Assembly: GCF_023734115.1 (NCBI RefSeq)
Contig: NZ_AP025737.1
Coordinates: 2,604,001-2,668,000 of the forward strand
Direction: 5' to 3'
Source: Herbiconiux sp. L3-i23
Lineage (GTDB): Bacteria > Actinomycetota > Actinomycetes > Actinomycetales > Microbacteriaceae
DNA length: 64,000 nucleotides
Below, piece by piece: positions 8,229 through 16,995 of this stretch. Made by a program: the position numbers and the translations under genes. The stretch's first letter is position 1, and every line of letters starts with the position of its first letter. Under the pieces are notes generated by a model. That model made no database searches. It saw only the letters and a list, made by a program, of their open reading frames with translations, and had not been told where the DNA came from.

Positions 8229-9185
8229 TCAGACGGGGTCGGTGTCGAGCCAGTTCTCGGACGCGGGCACGAGGGTTTCGAGCTCGTCCCAGAACTCCTG
8301 CGGCAGCTCGGCCGTCGCCGCCGTGACGGTGGTGGCGATGCGCGGGATCTTGCTGATGCCTACGATCGTGCTCGCGATGCGCGGCTCCCGCGTCGAGAAC
8401 CGGATGGCGGCGGTCGCGAGGTCGGTGTCCCACTTCTCGCAGACCGCGCGCATGCGGGCGATCGAGTCGAGGGTCGCCGCCGACGCGGGCCGGTAGCCGT
8501 ACTGCGTGTTCGTACCGGTCGTGTCGGCGAGGATCCCGCCGCCCAGCACCGCCGCGTTGACGATGCCGAGACCCATCTCGGTGGCGCGGGCGATGATGTC
8601 GCCGGCGCTGCGGTCGACGAGGGTCCACCGGTTGTGCACCAGCAGCACGTCGAAAACGCCGAGCTCGAGGTAGCGCGACATCACGCGCACGTCGCCGCCG
8701 GCGAGGCCGATGTGCCCGACCTCGCCGCGCTCGCGCGCCTCGACGAGCGCTTCGACGGCGCCGCCCCTGCCGGTCATCGCGTCGAAGTCGTGGAACTCGG
8801 GGTCGTGCAGGTGCACGACCGGCAGCGGCCCGATGCCGAGCCGCTCGCGGCTCTCGTCGAGTGAGCGCTTGACCCGCTCCCCGCTGTAGTCGCCGTCCTT
8901 CTGATCGGTCTTCGTGATGACGAGCACGTCATCGGGCAGGCCACCGTGTGCGGCGATGCCCTTACCGATGCGCTCTTCGCTGCGCCCCGCCGAGTAGCCG
9001 TTCGAGGTGTCGATCGTGCGGATGTCGCTGTCGAGCACCGCGCCGACGAGCGCGATGGCGTCGTTCTCGGCGACCTCGTAGCCGAAGTTCTCGGGCATGC
9101 TGCCGAGCGGAGCGCCGCCGAGGGTGATCGGGCTGACCGTCAGCCCGGTCGCACCGAGCGGCGTCAGCTCCCAGCGGGCCGTCAT
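8229..9185 (-). CDS. Aldo/keto reductase, D-threo-aldose dehydrogenase-like
   Basis: 318 aa AKR fold. The catalytic tetrad is visible: Asp and Tyr in TIDTSNGYSAG, Lys in VITKTD and His in VVHLHDP. The SEERIGKGIA segment and the lack of a signal peptide fit the pyridine-nucleotide-dependent subgroup that oxidises L-fucose/D-arabinose-type aldoses. The substrate is not certain. Its ATG overlaps the stop of the VOC gene by 4 bp (ATGA), so both products are made in step. Confidence 0.85.
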   Translation of the reverse strand: MTARWELTPLGATGLTVSPITLGGAPLGSMPENFGYEVAENDAIALVGAVLDSDIRTIDTSNGYSAGRSEERIGKGIAAHGGLPDDVLVITKTDQKDGDYSGERVKRSLDESRERLGIGPLPVVHLHDPEFHDFDAMTGRGGAVEALVEARERGEVGHIGLAGGDVRVMSRYLELGVFDVLLVHNRWTLVDRSAGDIIARATEMGLGIVNAAVLGGGILADTTGTNTQYGYRPASAATLDSIARMRAVCEKWDTDLATAAIRFSTREPRIASTIVGISKIPRIATTVTAATAELPQEFWDELETLVPASENWLDTDPV

Positions 9186-9952
9186 GCGCTGCGCACCGCG
9201 TGCACGAGGCCGTCGGCGTCGGTGTAGAGGTCGAGCCCGGCGGCGGTGCCGACCGGCTGCGCGAGCTCGGGCACCTCACCCTCGAACTCGACGGCGGCGA
9301 AGCCGAGCGAGCCGGTCTGCGGTTGGCGGCGGCTCTTCTCGGCGCCGTCGTAGGTGAAGATCTCGAGCGAGGTGTCGCCGTGGCGCAGGAAGTTGATCTC
9401 GAATCCGCGCGGGTCGCTCGGCTGGTGGATGCCCGACATCAGCACGTAGCCGAGGCCCGCGAAGTAGTCCTTGGTGGCTTCGATGTCGTGCACCGTCTCG
9501 GCGACGTGGTCGAAGCGGGGCCGCTCGGGGTCGCCGAGCCCCCAGTCGGCCTCGACCGCGTCACGGTCGTAGACCTCGTGGTACTGCAGCGGGCCCTCGA
9601 CGAGTTCGAGCAGGGTGCCGTCGGGGTCGTAGAAAAAGGTGATGCGCACGTCGCCCTCGGCGTGGATGGGCTCGAGCTGGAAGGGGACGTTCGCCTCGTG
9701 AAGGGCATCCACTCGCGCGTCGAGGTCGGACACCTTGAAGCCGACGTGACGGAAGCCCGCCTGCAGGTCGTCGGCGATCCAGGTCGACTCGTCGGTCGCG
9801 TCGACGCGGACGAGCCGCAGCGTCGCGGTCACCGCGTCGAGCACGGCCTCGTCGTCGCTCGCCTCGACGGTCTCGGTGCCGAGGTAGCGGTTGTAGAACT
9901 CAACGGAGCGGGCGACGTCGGAGACATGGATGAGTACGGAGCGAATGGCCAC
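9182..9952 (-). CDS. VOC-family (glyoxalase/dioxygenase fold) protein, two modules
   Basis: 256 aa made of two beta-alpha-beta-beta-beta modules (about 3-120 and 135-250). Candidate metal ligands include His in IRSVLIHVSD, His in FRHVGFKV, Glu in GTLLELVEG, His in FDHVAETVHD and Glu in TSLEIFTYD. Two-module VOC proteins include ring-cleaving dioxygenases and lactoyl-type lyases. The GTG start at 9952 follows AAAGGA by 9 nt. It is coupled to the aldo/keto reductase by a 4-bp overlap. Its role in sugar catabolism is unclear. Confidence 0.8.
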   Translation of the reverse strand: MAIRSVLIHVSDVARSVEFYNRYLGTETVEASDDEAVLDAVTATLRLVRVDATDESTWIADDLQAGFRHVGFKVSDLDARVDALHEANVPFQLEPIHAEGDVRITFFYDPDGTLLELVEGPLQYHEVYDRDAVEADWGLGDPERPRFDHVAETVHDIEATKDYFAGLGYVLMSGIHQPSDPRGFEINFLRHGDTSLEIFTYDGAEKSRRQPQTGSLGFAAVEFEGEVPELAQPVGTAAGLDLYTDADGLVHAVRSA

Positions 9953-10052
9953 GGGTGCCAGTCCTTTCTTATGGAGATGAGGGCGAAGCGCCCGGTCGCC
10001 GCGGCGTCGGTGCCGCCGGCGGAGTTTCTGGTGGTTCGAGGGGAAGGTGCGC

Positions 10053-11303
10053 TCAGACGCGCACCGGGATCTCGCCGCGCGCGCTCGCCCGTTCCGCCCG
10101 CGTGTGCGGGGTGAGGACGTGCTGCAGCGCGAGCGTCGCCGCGCCGACCGCCGAGGTCTCGAGCCCGGGGTCGGAGAGTTCGACGGTAACGCCGTGGATG
10201 GTCCTGGTGCGCGCCAGTCGAGTGACGGCGTCGCGGATGGCCCGCACGTAGATCGCGCCCGCATCGGCGAAGCCGGGGCCGGCGAGGTAGATGCGGTCGA
10301 GGTCGAGCAGGTTGACGGCCGACAGCATGGCCGCGGCCACGTACCGCGCCGACCGTTCGATGAGGGCGACGCATCGCTCGTCTCCGCGGACGGCGGCGCG
10401 GGCGATGGCGTCGTAGTCGGCGCGAAGCCGACCGTCGTCGCCGCCGAGTCCGAGGTCGTCGGCGAGTCCGGGCTCGGCCATCGCACGCGCGATGATGGCG
10501 CGGGGCGCGGCGAGCATTTCGAGGCACCCATTCGACCCGCACCAGCAGTCAGGTCCATCGATGTCGACGACCATGTGGCCGATCTCACCGATGTTCGACG
10601 AGGCTCCTCGATTGACGCTGCCGCCGATCATGAGGCCGAGACCGAAACCTCGCGACATGTAGAGCGTCGCGAAGTCCTGCGTGGCGGGAATGCGGCCGAC
10701 CCAGAACTGGCCGAGTGCGGCGCAGGCGGCGTCGTTGTCGCGCACCACCGGAAGGCTGATCAGCGATTCGAGGGCTTCCTGCACGGCGAACGAATCCCAC
10801 TCGTCGGCGGTGAGCGAGAGCCGTTCGGCGCCCGCGCCGAGGTCGAGACCGGCGCCGGCGACCCCGACACCGACGATGTCCTCAGTAGGGATGTCGAGCT
10901 GCTGGAAGACCTGCTGCAGCTCGTCGGCGATGCGCAGGATCTCGGTGCTCGGCGCCGACTGGCCGATGCCGGGCGAGACGAGCTGGCCGACCACGTTGCC
11001 GCCGACGTCGGTTACCACATAGGTGAGGCGGGTGTCTTCGAGCGAGATGCCGACCGCGTAGCGGGCCTGCGGGTTGATCTCGAGCAGGCTGCGCCGCTTG
11101 CCGCCGGTCGAATCGCCGAAGCCGGTCTCGATGACGAGACGGTCGTCGATCAGCGACTTCACGATGCGGGTGATCGAGGTCGCCGTGAGGCCGGACATCT
11201 CGGCGAGCTCGATGCGGCTGACCGTGCCGCTCGAGCGAACCAGGTCGAGGATGGCGCTCCGGGTGTTCTCGGACGACGGTCCGATGCGTCTGACGTTGCT
11301 CAT
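10053..11303 (-). CDS. ROK-family transcriptional repressor
   Basis: 416 aa. The N-terminal winged HTH (SRIELAEMSGLTATSITRIVKSL) is followed by a ROK domain with the zinc-binding GHMVVDIDGPDCWCGSNGCLE signature. Members of this NagC/Mlc/XylR type repress sugar operons and release DNA on binding a sugar or its phosphate. The gene sits inside the operon, so it is probably autoregulated. Its ATG overlaps the stop of the HTH-less LacI-type gene by 4 bp, suggesting the two sensors work together. The likely operator is at 15452-15478. Confidence 0.9.
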   Translation of the reverse strand: MSNVRRIGPSSENTRSAILDLVRSSGTVSRIELAEMSGLTATSITRIVKSLIDDRLVIETGFGDSTGGKRRSLLEINPQARYAVGISLEDTRLTYVVTDVGGNVVGQLVSPGIGQSAPSTEILRIADELQQVFQQLDIPTEDIVGVGVAGAGLDLGAGAERLSLTADEWDSFAVQEALESLISLPVVRDNDAACAALGQFWVGRIPATQDFATLYMSRGFGLGLMIGGSVNRGASSNIGEIGHMVVDIDGPDCWCGSNGCLEMLAAPRAIIARAMAEPGLADDLGLGGDDGRLRADYDAIARAAVRGDERCVALIERSARYVAAAMLSAVNLLDLDRIYLAGPGFADAGAIYVRAIRDAVTRLARTRTIHGVTVELSDPGLETSAVGAATLALQHVLTPHTRAERASARGEIPVRV

Positions 11304-12097
11304 GCTGTCTCCCCCACTACGACGAACGGCCTCGGCGCAGGCTCACGGGTGGCTCGTCCGCCGGCGATGGCGCCGAGCATCCGCTCGCCGAGCATCGCGC
11401 CGATCTCGCTGCCGCGCCGATCGATCGCGGTGATCGACTTGCTGGCACTCTGGCAGAGCGCGGAGTTCGTCCACGACACGATCGCCACGTCGTCGGGCAC
11501 CTCGAGCCCCTTCGCGCGGAAGGTGTCGAGCGCGGCGGCGGCGTGCACGTCGCTGTCGAAGACGAGGGTTCCGGCTCCGTCGGCGACGGCGGCCTCCGCG
11601 GCGGCGATGGCGGCCTCGTCGCTGTGCTCGACGAGCACCACCTCGAACAGCCCGTCGAGGGCCGCCTTCTCGGTGGCCGCAGCTCGCAGCGAGCCGTTCG
11701 ACTGCTGGTCGACCGCGCTGATGTAGACGGTGCGGCGCGGCGGACGGGTGGCGAGGAAGGTGCGGAGCACGTCGATGGACGCCTCGAAGTCGATGACCAC
11801 CGCGGGGAAGTCGACTTCGACGGAGGTGTCGAGGACGGCCGCGATGGGGAAGCCGAGGGTGCGCAGCACATCGACCCGCGCATCCTCGGAGTCGACGCCG
11901 AGCAGCGCCACCCCCGACACTCCCCCGACTTCGGCCCAGTGACGGTAGAGCTCGATCTCGGTGTCCTCGTCGGGGACGACCTTGGTGACGAGGCTGACTC
12001 CGTTGCGGATCAGCGGGTCGGCCAGCGAGTGCACCAGCGCGACCACGAACCGGTCGTCGTTCCTGCTCGCCGGTATGGCGAGACCGATCGCGTTCAT
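11300..12097 (-). CDS. LacI-type sensor domain protein lacking a DNA-binding domain
   Basis: 265 aa, covering only the periplasmic-binding-protein-like effector domain of LacI/GalR regulators. It starts at the first core strand (MNAIGLAIPA) and ends with the typical ITAIDRRGSEIGAMLGERML segment. The N-terminal HTH of about 55 residues is absent, and the 51 bp between it and the permease gene cannot encode one. The start at 12097 is chosen because a near-perfect AAGGAGGTGA ribosome-binding site precedes it; an ATG at 12115 would lie upstream of that site. It has no signal peptide. It overlaps the ROK gene by ATGA and may be its ligand-sensing partner. Confidence 0.8.
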   Translation of the reverse strand: MNAIGLAIPASRNDDRFVVALVHSLADPLIRNGVSLVTKVVPDEDTEIELYRHWAEVGGVSGVALLGVDSEDARVDVLRTLGFPIAAVLDTSVEVDFPAVVIDFEASIDVLRTFLATRPPRRTVYISAVDQQSNGSLRAAATEKAALDGLFEVVLVEHSDEAAIAAAEAAVADGAGTLVFDSDVHAAAALDTFRAKGLEVPDDVAIVSWTNSALCQSASKSITAIDRRGSEIGAMLGERMLGAIAGGRATREPAPRPFVVVGETA

Positions 12098-12148
12098 CTC
12101 GTCACCTCCTTCCATCGTCTTCTCCTCTATCTCTGTGTCGAGCTCGCG

Positions 12149-12937
12149 CTACTTGATGGCGCCGGCGGCCATGCCGCGTTCGAACTGCTTCTGCAGCAGC
12201 ACGTAGGCGACGATCGTCGGGATCGCGGTGATGACCGCGGCGGCGAGGATCTTCGGGGTGTCGTCGTTGTACTGCCGCCGGAAGAACTCGGGCAGCAGGG
12301 TCACCACGCCCATGTCCTCGTTGGTGAGGAACACCTTGGGCAGCAGGTACGAGTTCCACGCGTTGATCAGCACGAGCACGATGAGCGCGACCGCCATGGG
12401 GCGGGCGAGCGGCACGAGCACCGACCAGAACATGCGCCACGTACTGGCGCCGTCGAGTCGGGCGGCCTCGAACAGGGTGTCGGGGATGCCGTCGACGTAG
12501 CCGCGGGTGATGAGCACCGTGAACGGGATCTGCAGGGCGGCGATCGGCAGGATCACCGACCAGAAGGTGCCGAGCATCCCGAGCCGCACCGCGGTGGCGT
12601 AGAGCGGGGCGATGAGCACGACCTCGGGCAGCGTGAGGGCGGCCATCATCATCCAGAAGTAGACCTCCTTGCGTCGCACGCGCAGCTTCGAGAAGCCGAA
12701 CGCGGCCGCCATGGTGGCCAGGTAGATGATGATGATCGAGCCGCCGGCGACGATGGCGGTGTTGAGGAAGAACCGGGCGAAGCCGGGCACCTGGATGACG
12801 GCGAGGTAGTTGCCCCAGCCGGCGCCCGAGAACGAGCGGGACAGCATCGCGTAGATCGGGATGAGGAACGGCAGCACCGCGACGGTCACGATGATCTGCA
12901 GCAGCACCCGCGAGCGGATGGACCGAGTCTCAAACAC
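12149..12937 (-). CDS. Carbohydrate ABC transporter permease (MalG type)
   Basis: 262 aa with six predicted membrane helices. The EAA loop EAARLDGASTWRMFWSVLVPLARP, which docks on the ATPase, is in the usual place (about residue 165-190), and the C-terminus VLLQKQFERGMAAGAIK is typical of MalG-type subunits. It overlaps the upstream MalF-type gene by 8 bp. The operon encodes no ATP-binding subunit, so it must use one encoded elsewhere, probably that at 46045. Confidence 0.93.
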   Translation of the reverse strand: MFETRSIRSRVLLQIIVTVAVLPFLIPIYAMLSRSFSGAGWGNYLAVIQVPGFARFFLNTAIVAGGSIIIIYLATMAAAFGFSKLRVRRKEVYFWMMMAALTLPEVVLIAPLYATAVRLGMLGTFWSVILPIAALQIPFTVLITRGYVDGIPDTLFEAARLDGASTWRMFWSVLVPLARPMAVALIVLVLINAWNSYLLPKVFLTNEDMGVVTLLPEFFRRQYNDDTPKILAAAVITAIPTIVAYVLLQKQFERGMAAGAIK

Positions 12938-13901
12938 GGGGCAGCTCCTCGTTCTTCGCGGCGCGTTCCTTGCTGCGCGACTGGATGACGACCGACGTGG
13001 TGACGGCGATGATGAGCAGGATGATCGACAGCGCGGCCGCGTAGCCGAGGTTGCGCGACGAGCCCGCTGTTTCGGCGTAGATCATGGTGCCGAGGAACTC
13101 GGACGACTGCGCGGGCCCGCCCTGGGTGATGAGCCACACGTTGTCGAACAGTTTCAGCGCGGTGATGAAGTTGAGGATCGCGAGCGAGATGGTGATGGCC
13201 CGCAGGTTGGGCAGCACGATCGAGAACAGGATCCGCAGGTTGCCGGCGCCGTCGATGCGGGCCGCTTCGACCATCTCGGGGTCGATCTGCGCCATTCCGG
13301 CGTAGTAGAGGATGAAGCCGAATCCGATCGATCCCCAGCAGCCGACGAGGATGACGACGAGCAGCGACGTGGTCGACTGCCCGAGCCAGCCTTGGGCGAG
13401 GAAGCCGAGTCCGATGGATTCGAGGATCTGGTTGAGGGTGCCGTTGGTCTGCCACACCTGGATGTGGGCGGGCGCCAGCGTTGCGGGGGCCACCACCACG
13501 GGGATGACGACGATGACCTTGTAGACGTTGGCGAGGAAGAGCTTCGAGTGCATCGCGGCGGCGAAGAGCATTCCGCCGATGACCTGCACGATGAAGACGA
13601 CGATGAAGTAGACGACGGTGTTGCGCACCGCGGTCCAGAAGACCGGGTTGGTGAGGGCTTCGACGTAGTTGTCGAAGCCGACGGGGGTCATCCGGCCCCG
13701 GCCGCCGCCCCATTCGAAGAAGGAGAGGTAGCCGGAGTAGACGATGGAGTAGTAGATCAGCCCGACGGAGATGATGAAGCCGGGCAGGATCCAGACGAAG
13801 CCACCGGGGATGAGGCGGGAGGCCCGCTTGGGCCTCCCGCCCCGAGGTGTTTCCCGGGGTGACGTCGCCGGCTTGAGCTCAGGAGCAGCCGTGACGGTCA
13901 T
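12930..13901 (-). CDS. Carbohydrate ABC transporter permease (MalF type)
   Basis: 323 aa. A 30-residue basic N-terminal tail precedes six membrane helices; the EAA loop is EAARIDGAGNLRILFSIVLPNLR. Length and the GFVWILPGFIISVGLIYYSIVYSGYLSF first helix match MalF/UgpA-type sugar permeases without the large periplasmic loop of E. coli MalF. It sits 35 bp behind the binding protein gene and overlaps the MalG-type gene, forming the transport unit of the sugar operon. Confidence 0.93.
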   Translation of the reverse strand: MTVTAAPELKPATSPRETPRGGRPKRASRLIPGGFVWILPGFIISVGLIYYSIVYSGYLSFFEWGGGRGRMTPVGFDNYVEALTNPVFWTAVRNTVVYFIVVFIVQVIGGMLFAAAMHSKLFLANVYKVIVVIPVVVAPATLAPAHIQVWQTNGTLNQILESIGLGFLAQGWLGQSTTSLLVVILVGCWGSIGFGFILYYAGMAQIDPEMVEAARIDGAGNLRILFSIVLPNLRAITISLAILNFITALKLFDNVWLITQGGPAQSSEFLGTMIYAETAGSSRNLGYAAALSIILLIIAVTTSVVIQSRSKERAAKNEELPRV

Positions 13902-13936
13902 GAGGGGTTTCCGTTCTGGTGGTGCTGCAGGTCAGA

Positions 13937-15310
13937 TCAGAGGCCGATGTCGGTCGGTTCGGCTGCGGCCTGCTGTTCTGCGGCGATCTCCTCCACGGAC
14001 TTGTTGATCGTCGGGTCGAGGATCTGCTGGATGGCGAGCACGATCGTGTCGAGCGTGGTCTCGGAGGTCTGCCACTGACGTGACTGGCCCGACGAGGCGC
14101 TGTCGGCGATGAGGGCTTCGATGGCGGGGCGCTGCACGTCGGTGTTCACCAGCGTGATGTCGTCCCAGTCGGGGGTGACGCCCTGCAGGGCGGGCAGCAG
14201 GTCGAGCGCGTTGGCGACGTTCTGCTGGCCGGTCTCGCTCATGGTCATCCACTGCACGAAGGTCTTCGCGGCACCGATGTTGGGCGAGTCGGCGTTGATG
14301 GCGAGGCCGTAGTCGGCTTCACCGAAGTAGGCCGATCCGTTGCCCTTGCCGGCGACGTCGGGGAACGCGGCGGGGAGCTGCACGAAGCAGGTCGGGTCCG
14401 TCACACCGGCCGCCTCCATGGCGGTCTTGCACGACTCGGCGCCCGAGTACTGCGTGTACCAGAAGCCCATCTGCACCATGGCGGCGTCGCCCTTCATGAA
14501 CTCTTCGTTCGCGAGGGGGTACTGGGTGCCGTCGAGGGCGTTGGCCGAGATGATGCCGTCGTCCTTCATGTTCTTGATGATCTGCAGGGTCTCGATGCCC
14601 GCCTCGTCATCCCAGTTCGCCTGGCCGGTGGCCGCTTCGATGAAGAAGTCGGGGTCGACCGAGTTCGCGATCGCGTGGTACATCTCGGTCGGGAACGTGT
14701 CTTCACCGCCCGCGCCCATGGTGAAGCAGGTCTTACCGATGGCCGTGATCTTCGCGCAGGCGTCGACCCACGAGTCGTAGTCGGTGGGGATCTCGGCACC
14801 CGCCTGGTCGAAGATGTCCTGGTTGTACCAGAGGAAGCCCGCCGACATTCCGCCGAGCGGAAGGGAGACGAGGCGGCCTTCGGAGTCGCGGAGCTGCTCG
14901 ATGTAGCCGTCGCCGATCTTCGACTCCCAGTCGCCGCCGAGGGTCTCTTCGGCGAGCGGGGCGAGGTCGATGGCGTAGGGGCCCCACAGGTCGGGCGATC
15001 CGCCGGCGGGCGACAGGTCGTAGACGTCGGGGCCTTCACCGGAGTCGAGCGCCGGGGTGATGGTGGTGCGGAAGTCGACGTTCTCGTAGTTCTTGTAGGT
15101 GACCTTGATGTCGGGGTACTCCTCGTTGAACGCCGCGATGTAGCGCTCGGCGACGGGGGTGTCGGGAGTCCAGCCCCACCACACGACCTCACCCGAGTCG
15201 GCGGGAGCGGCGTCGGCGTCGCCGGCACCCTCCGTGCTTCCACAGGCGGCCAGTAGCAGGGTCGCGGCAGCGGCGATTCCCGCCGCCGCCATGAGCTTGG
15301 ACTTCAGCAT
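13937..15310 (-). CDS. Sugar ABC transporter substrate-binding lipoprotein
   Basis: 457 aa. The signal peptide ends in the lipobox LLLAAC (Cys about residue 22), followed by a Gly/Ala/Asp linker and a cluster B (MalE/UgpB-like) binding fold with GWTPDTPVAERYIAAFNEEYPDIKV near the start. The start at 15310 is chosen over an upstream in-frame ATG because GAGAGGA precedes it and the signal peptide begins there. First gene of the operon; exported and membrane-anchored, it captures the sugar for the two permeases. Specificity cannot be read, but the glycosidases suggest beta-linked oligosaccharides. Confidence 0.92.
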   Translation of the reverse strand: MLKSKLMAAAGIAAAATLLLAACGSTEGAGDADAAPADSGEVVWWGWTPDTPVAERYIAAFNEEYPDIKVTYKNYENVDFRTTITPALDSGEGPDVYDLSPAGGSPDLWGPYAIDLAPLAEETLGGDWESKIGDGYIEQLRDSEGRLVSLPLGGMSAGFLWYNQDIFDQAGAEIPTDYDSWVDACAKITAIGKTCFTMGAGGEDTFPTEMYHAIANSVDPDFFIEAATGQANWDDEAGIETLQIIKNMKDDGIISANALDGTQYPLANEEFMKGDAAMVQMGFWYTQYSGAESCKTAMEAAGVTDPTCFVQLPAAFPDVAGKGNGSAYFGEADYGLAINADSPNIGAAKTFVQWMTMSETGQQNVANALDLLPALQGVTPDWDDITLVNTDVQRPAIEALIADSASSGQSRQWQTSETTLDTIVLAIQQILDPTINKSVEEIAAEQQAAAEPTDIGL

Positions 15311-15451
15311 GGTGGTTCCTCTCATCACTTCATCGTGGTGTGACCCCGAGGGGTCTGCGCGGGGGGTTCGATGCCTCGGATCGACCGTGATGAGGCTTCA
15401 GGGATGCGCTGTGGGTTGCGACGCTACAACGCGATCGGGCCGCCGCGCTAG

Positions 15452-15478
15452 TACTTACACAACATTTGTTACTAAGTA
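15452..15478. promoter_or_regulatory. Palindromic, AT-rich operator upstream of the sugar operon
   Basis: Arms TACTTA (15452-15457) and TAAGTA (15473-15478) enclose a second small palindrome AACATTTGTT (15461-15470). The block is strikingly AT-rich in a GC-rich context and lies about 140 bp upstream of the binding-protein start, in the gap shared with the divergent AraC-type gene. It is probably the site of the ROK repressor or the AraC-type protein. The rest of the 390-bp gap (15311-15700) shows nothing else definite. Confidence 0.55.
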
Positions 15479-15700
15479 TTGTCGAAGGGAGACCCGGCCC
15501 GACATCGATTCGGCACAACGTTCCGGACACTGAATCCGGGCGTGTCAGGCCGTGGCCGATGCCGACGAGCGTGCCGAGAACGATTGTTTTCGGCTCGGGT
15601 ACTGTGGCGCTCACGTCAGGTCCTCGCGGAATGCAAGGCGCTCGCGGATCGAGGGCGTGGGCGAGACGGTGAGAGTTCAGACCTCAAGGAGGCAGTTGCA

Positions 15701-16630
15701 ATGCCGGTGGTACGCAGCCGTTTCGAGTCGAGCGATATCGCCGAGGTGACGGCGCGCTGGGATGTGACATTCCCGGGCGCGAAGCCTTTGCTCTCCGACA
15801 CCGGGGACGATTTCTGGTACGGGCAGACGTTCGCCGGCGACGAGACGTTGCAGGTGATCGAGCAAGAGGTGCGCGCGAGCATCGCCACGCGGACCGATCA
15901 GCTTCCCTTCGTCACGATCGGGTGGGCGTCGCGGGGAGAGACGCAGACCTCGGATGGCCTGACGACGATGCCGATGTCGGATCCCGTGTACTGGTCGGGA
16001 GTCCGGCCCTATGACACGGTGGCGCGTCGAGCTGACGTGCACTCGGTGACGATCATGTCGGACGTCTTCGTGGATCGCTCGTCGAAGATGCTCGGGCGGG
16101 ATTTCGAACTACCGCCGGCGACGATCGCCGGCTCCGGGCCGGGCACCCGTCTCGCACCGTCGCCTCGACGGCTGCTGATGCTCGCCGGGGAGGTCGTCGG
16201 TGAGCAGGCGGTCGCGTCGCCTCTGATCCGTGCCGCCGCGCTGGATACCGTCATCGCCGCGATCTTCGTGATCTTCCAGCTGGAGGAGCCGTCCGGGTCA
16301 CGGCATCGCGCGCCGCGCGCGATCCGCGCCGCGTTGGACTACATGGATCAGCAATCCGGCGAGCCCATCACGGTGAACGACGTCGCCGCGCACGCGGGGC
16401 TGTCTCTTCGTTCGTTGCAGGACCAGTTCCGTTCAGTGCTCGAGACGACGCCGGGTGCGTATCTCCGCCGTCTCCGACTCGAGGGTGCGCGAGCCGACCT
16501 CCTGATCGGCGACCGCTCGTTCGAAAGCGTCGCTGCCGTGGCTCAGCGCTGGGGATTCCGACACCCTGGCCGGTTCTCCAGCGACTACAGTCGCGCGTTC
16601 GGCGAGCTCCCCCGCGAAACGCTCGGCTGA
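15701..16630 (+). CDS. AraC-family transcriptional regulator
   Basis: 309 aa. The C-terminal double HTH (about 215-305: ITVNDVAAHAGLSLRSLQDQFRSVLETTPGAYLRRLRLEGAR, then FESVAAVAQRWGFRHPGRFSSDYSRAFGELPRETL) is clear AraC/XylS. The N-terminal 200 residues resemble the ligand domain of AraC_binding_2-type (FeaR-like) regulators. The ATG at 15701 is preceded by AAGGAGG at about 8 nt. It is divergent from the sugar operon and may regulate it, but the N-terminal type is commoner with aromatic-amine or other catabolic genes, so the target is open. Confidence 0.88.
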   Translation: MPVVRSRFESSDIAEVTARWDVTFPGAKPLLSDTGDDFWYGQTFAGDETLQVIEQEVRASIATRTDQLPFVTIGWASRGETQTSDGLTTMPMSDPVYWSGVRPYDTVARRADVHSVTIMSDVFVDRSSKMLGRDFELPPATIAGSGPGTRLAPSPRRLLMLAGEVVGEQAVASPLIRAAALDTVIAAIFVIFQLEEPSGSRHRAPRAIRAALDYMDQQSGEPITVNDVAAHAGLSLRSLQDQFRSVLETTPGAYLRRLRLEGARADLLIGDRSFESVAAVAQRWGFRHPGRFSSDYSRAFGELPRETLG

Positions 16631-16845
16631 CCGTACCCGAAGGGGCCGTGATCCACTGCCGCGACATCGAGTTCCTGGACGACCGGCTATTCGAACGGCA
16701 CCCGAGGTCTGCAGGATTAATCTCGGACAACCATCGCTATATCGAAGTGCCGACCGGGCGCGCTCCGCTCAGCGCAACGGTGTAGCTCCGTGCACGGGCG
16801 CCGAGTCGGCGGGTTGTGGAGAGCACCTTCAGGGTTCAGAAACTG

Positions 16846-16917
16846 TGCCCCTGGAGGGACTCGAACCCCCAACCCTTTCCTTAGGACGGAACTGCTCTTC
16901 CATTGAGCTACAGAGGC
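16846..16917 (-). tRNA. tRNA-Arg (anticodon CCT)
   Basis: A 72-nt cloverleaf on the minus strand. The acceptor pairs GCCTCTG with CAGGGGC, followed by discriminator A; the T arm GGGGG-TTCGAGT-CCCTC is intact. Anticodon CCT is at 16883-16885 in loop GTCCTAA. CCA is not encoded. The 215-bp stretch 16631-16845 upstream on the plus strand shows no gene. Confidence 0.92.
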
Positions 16918-16995
16918 TGACCGGTCCATCGTAGCGGCGACCGCTCCCCCGGACCGAAGCACCGGCAGCACCAGAGCGCGCCGGCCAAGCAAGAC

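Noticed and set aside
12098-12148. A hidden HTH for the LacI-type sensor
   Set aside because: The gap is 51 bp, too short for the needed 55 residues, and it holds the ribosome-binding site.
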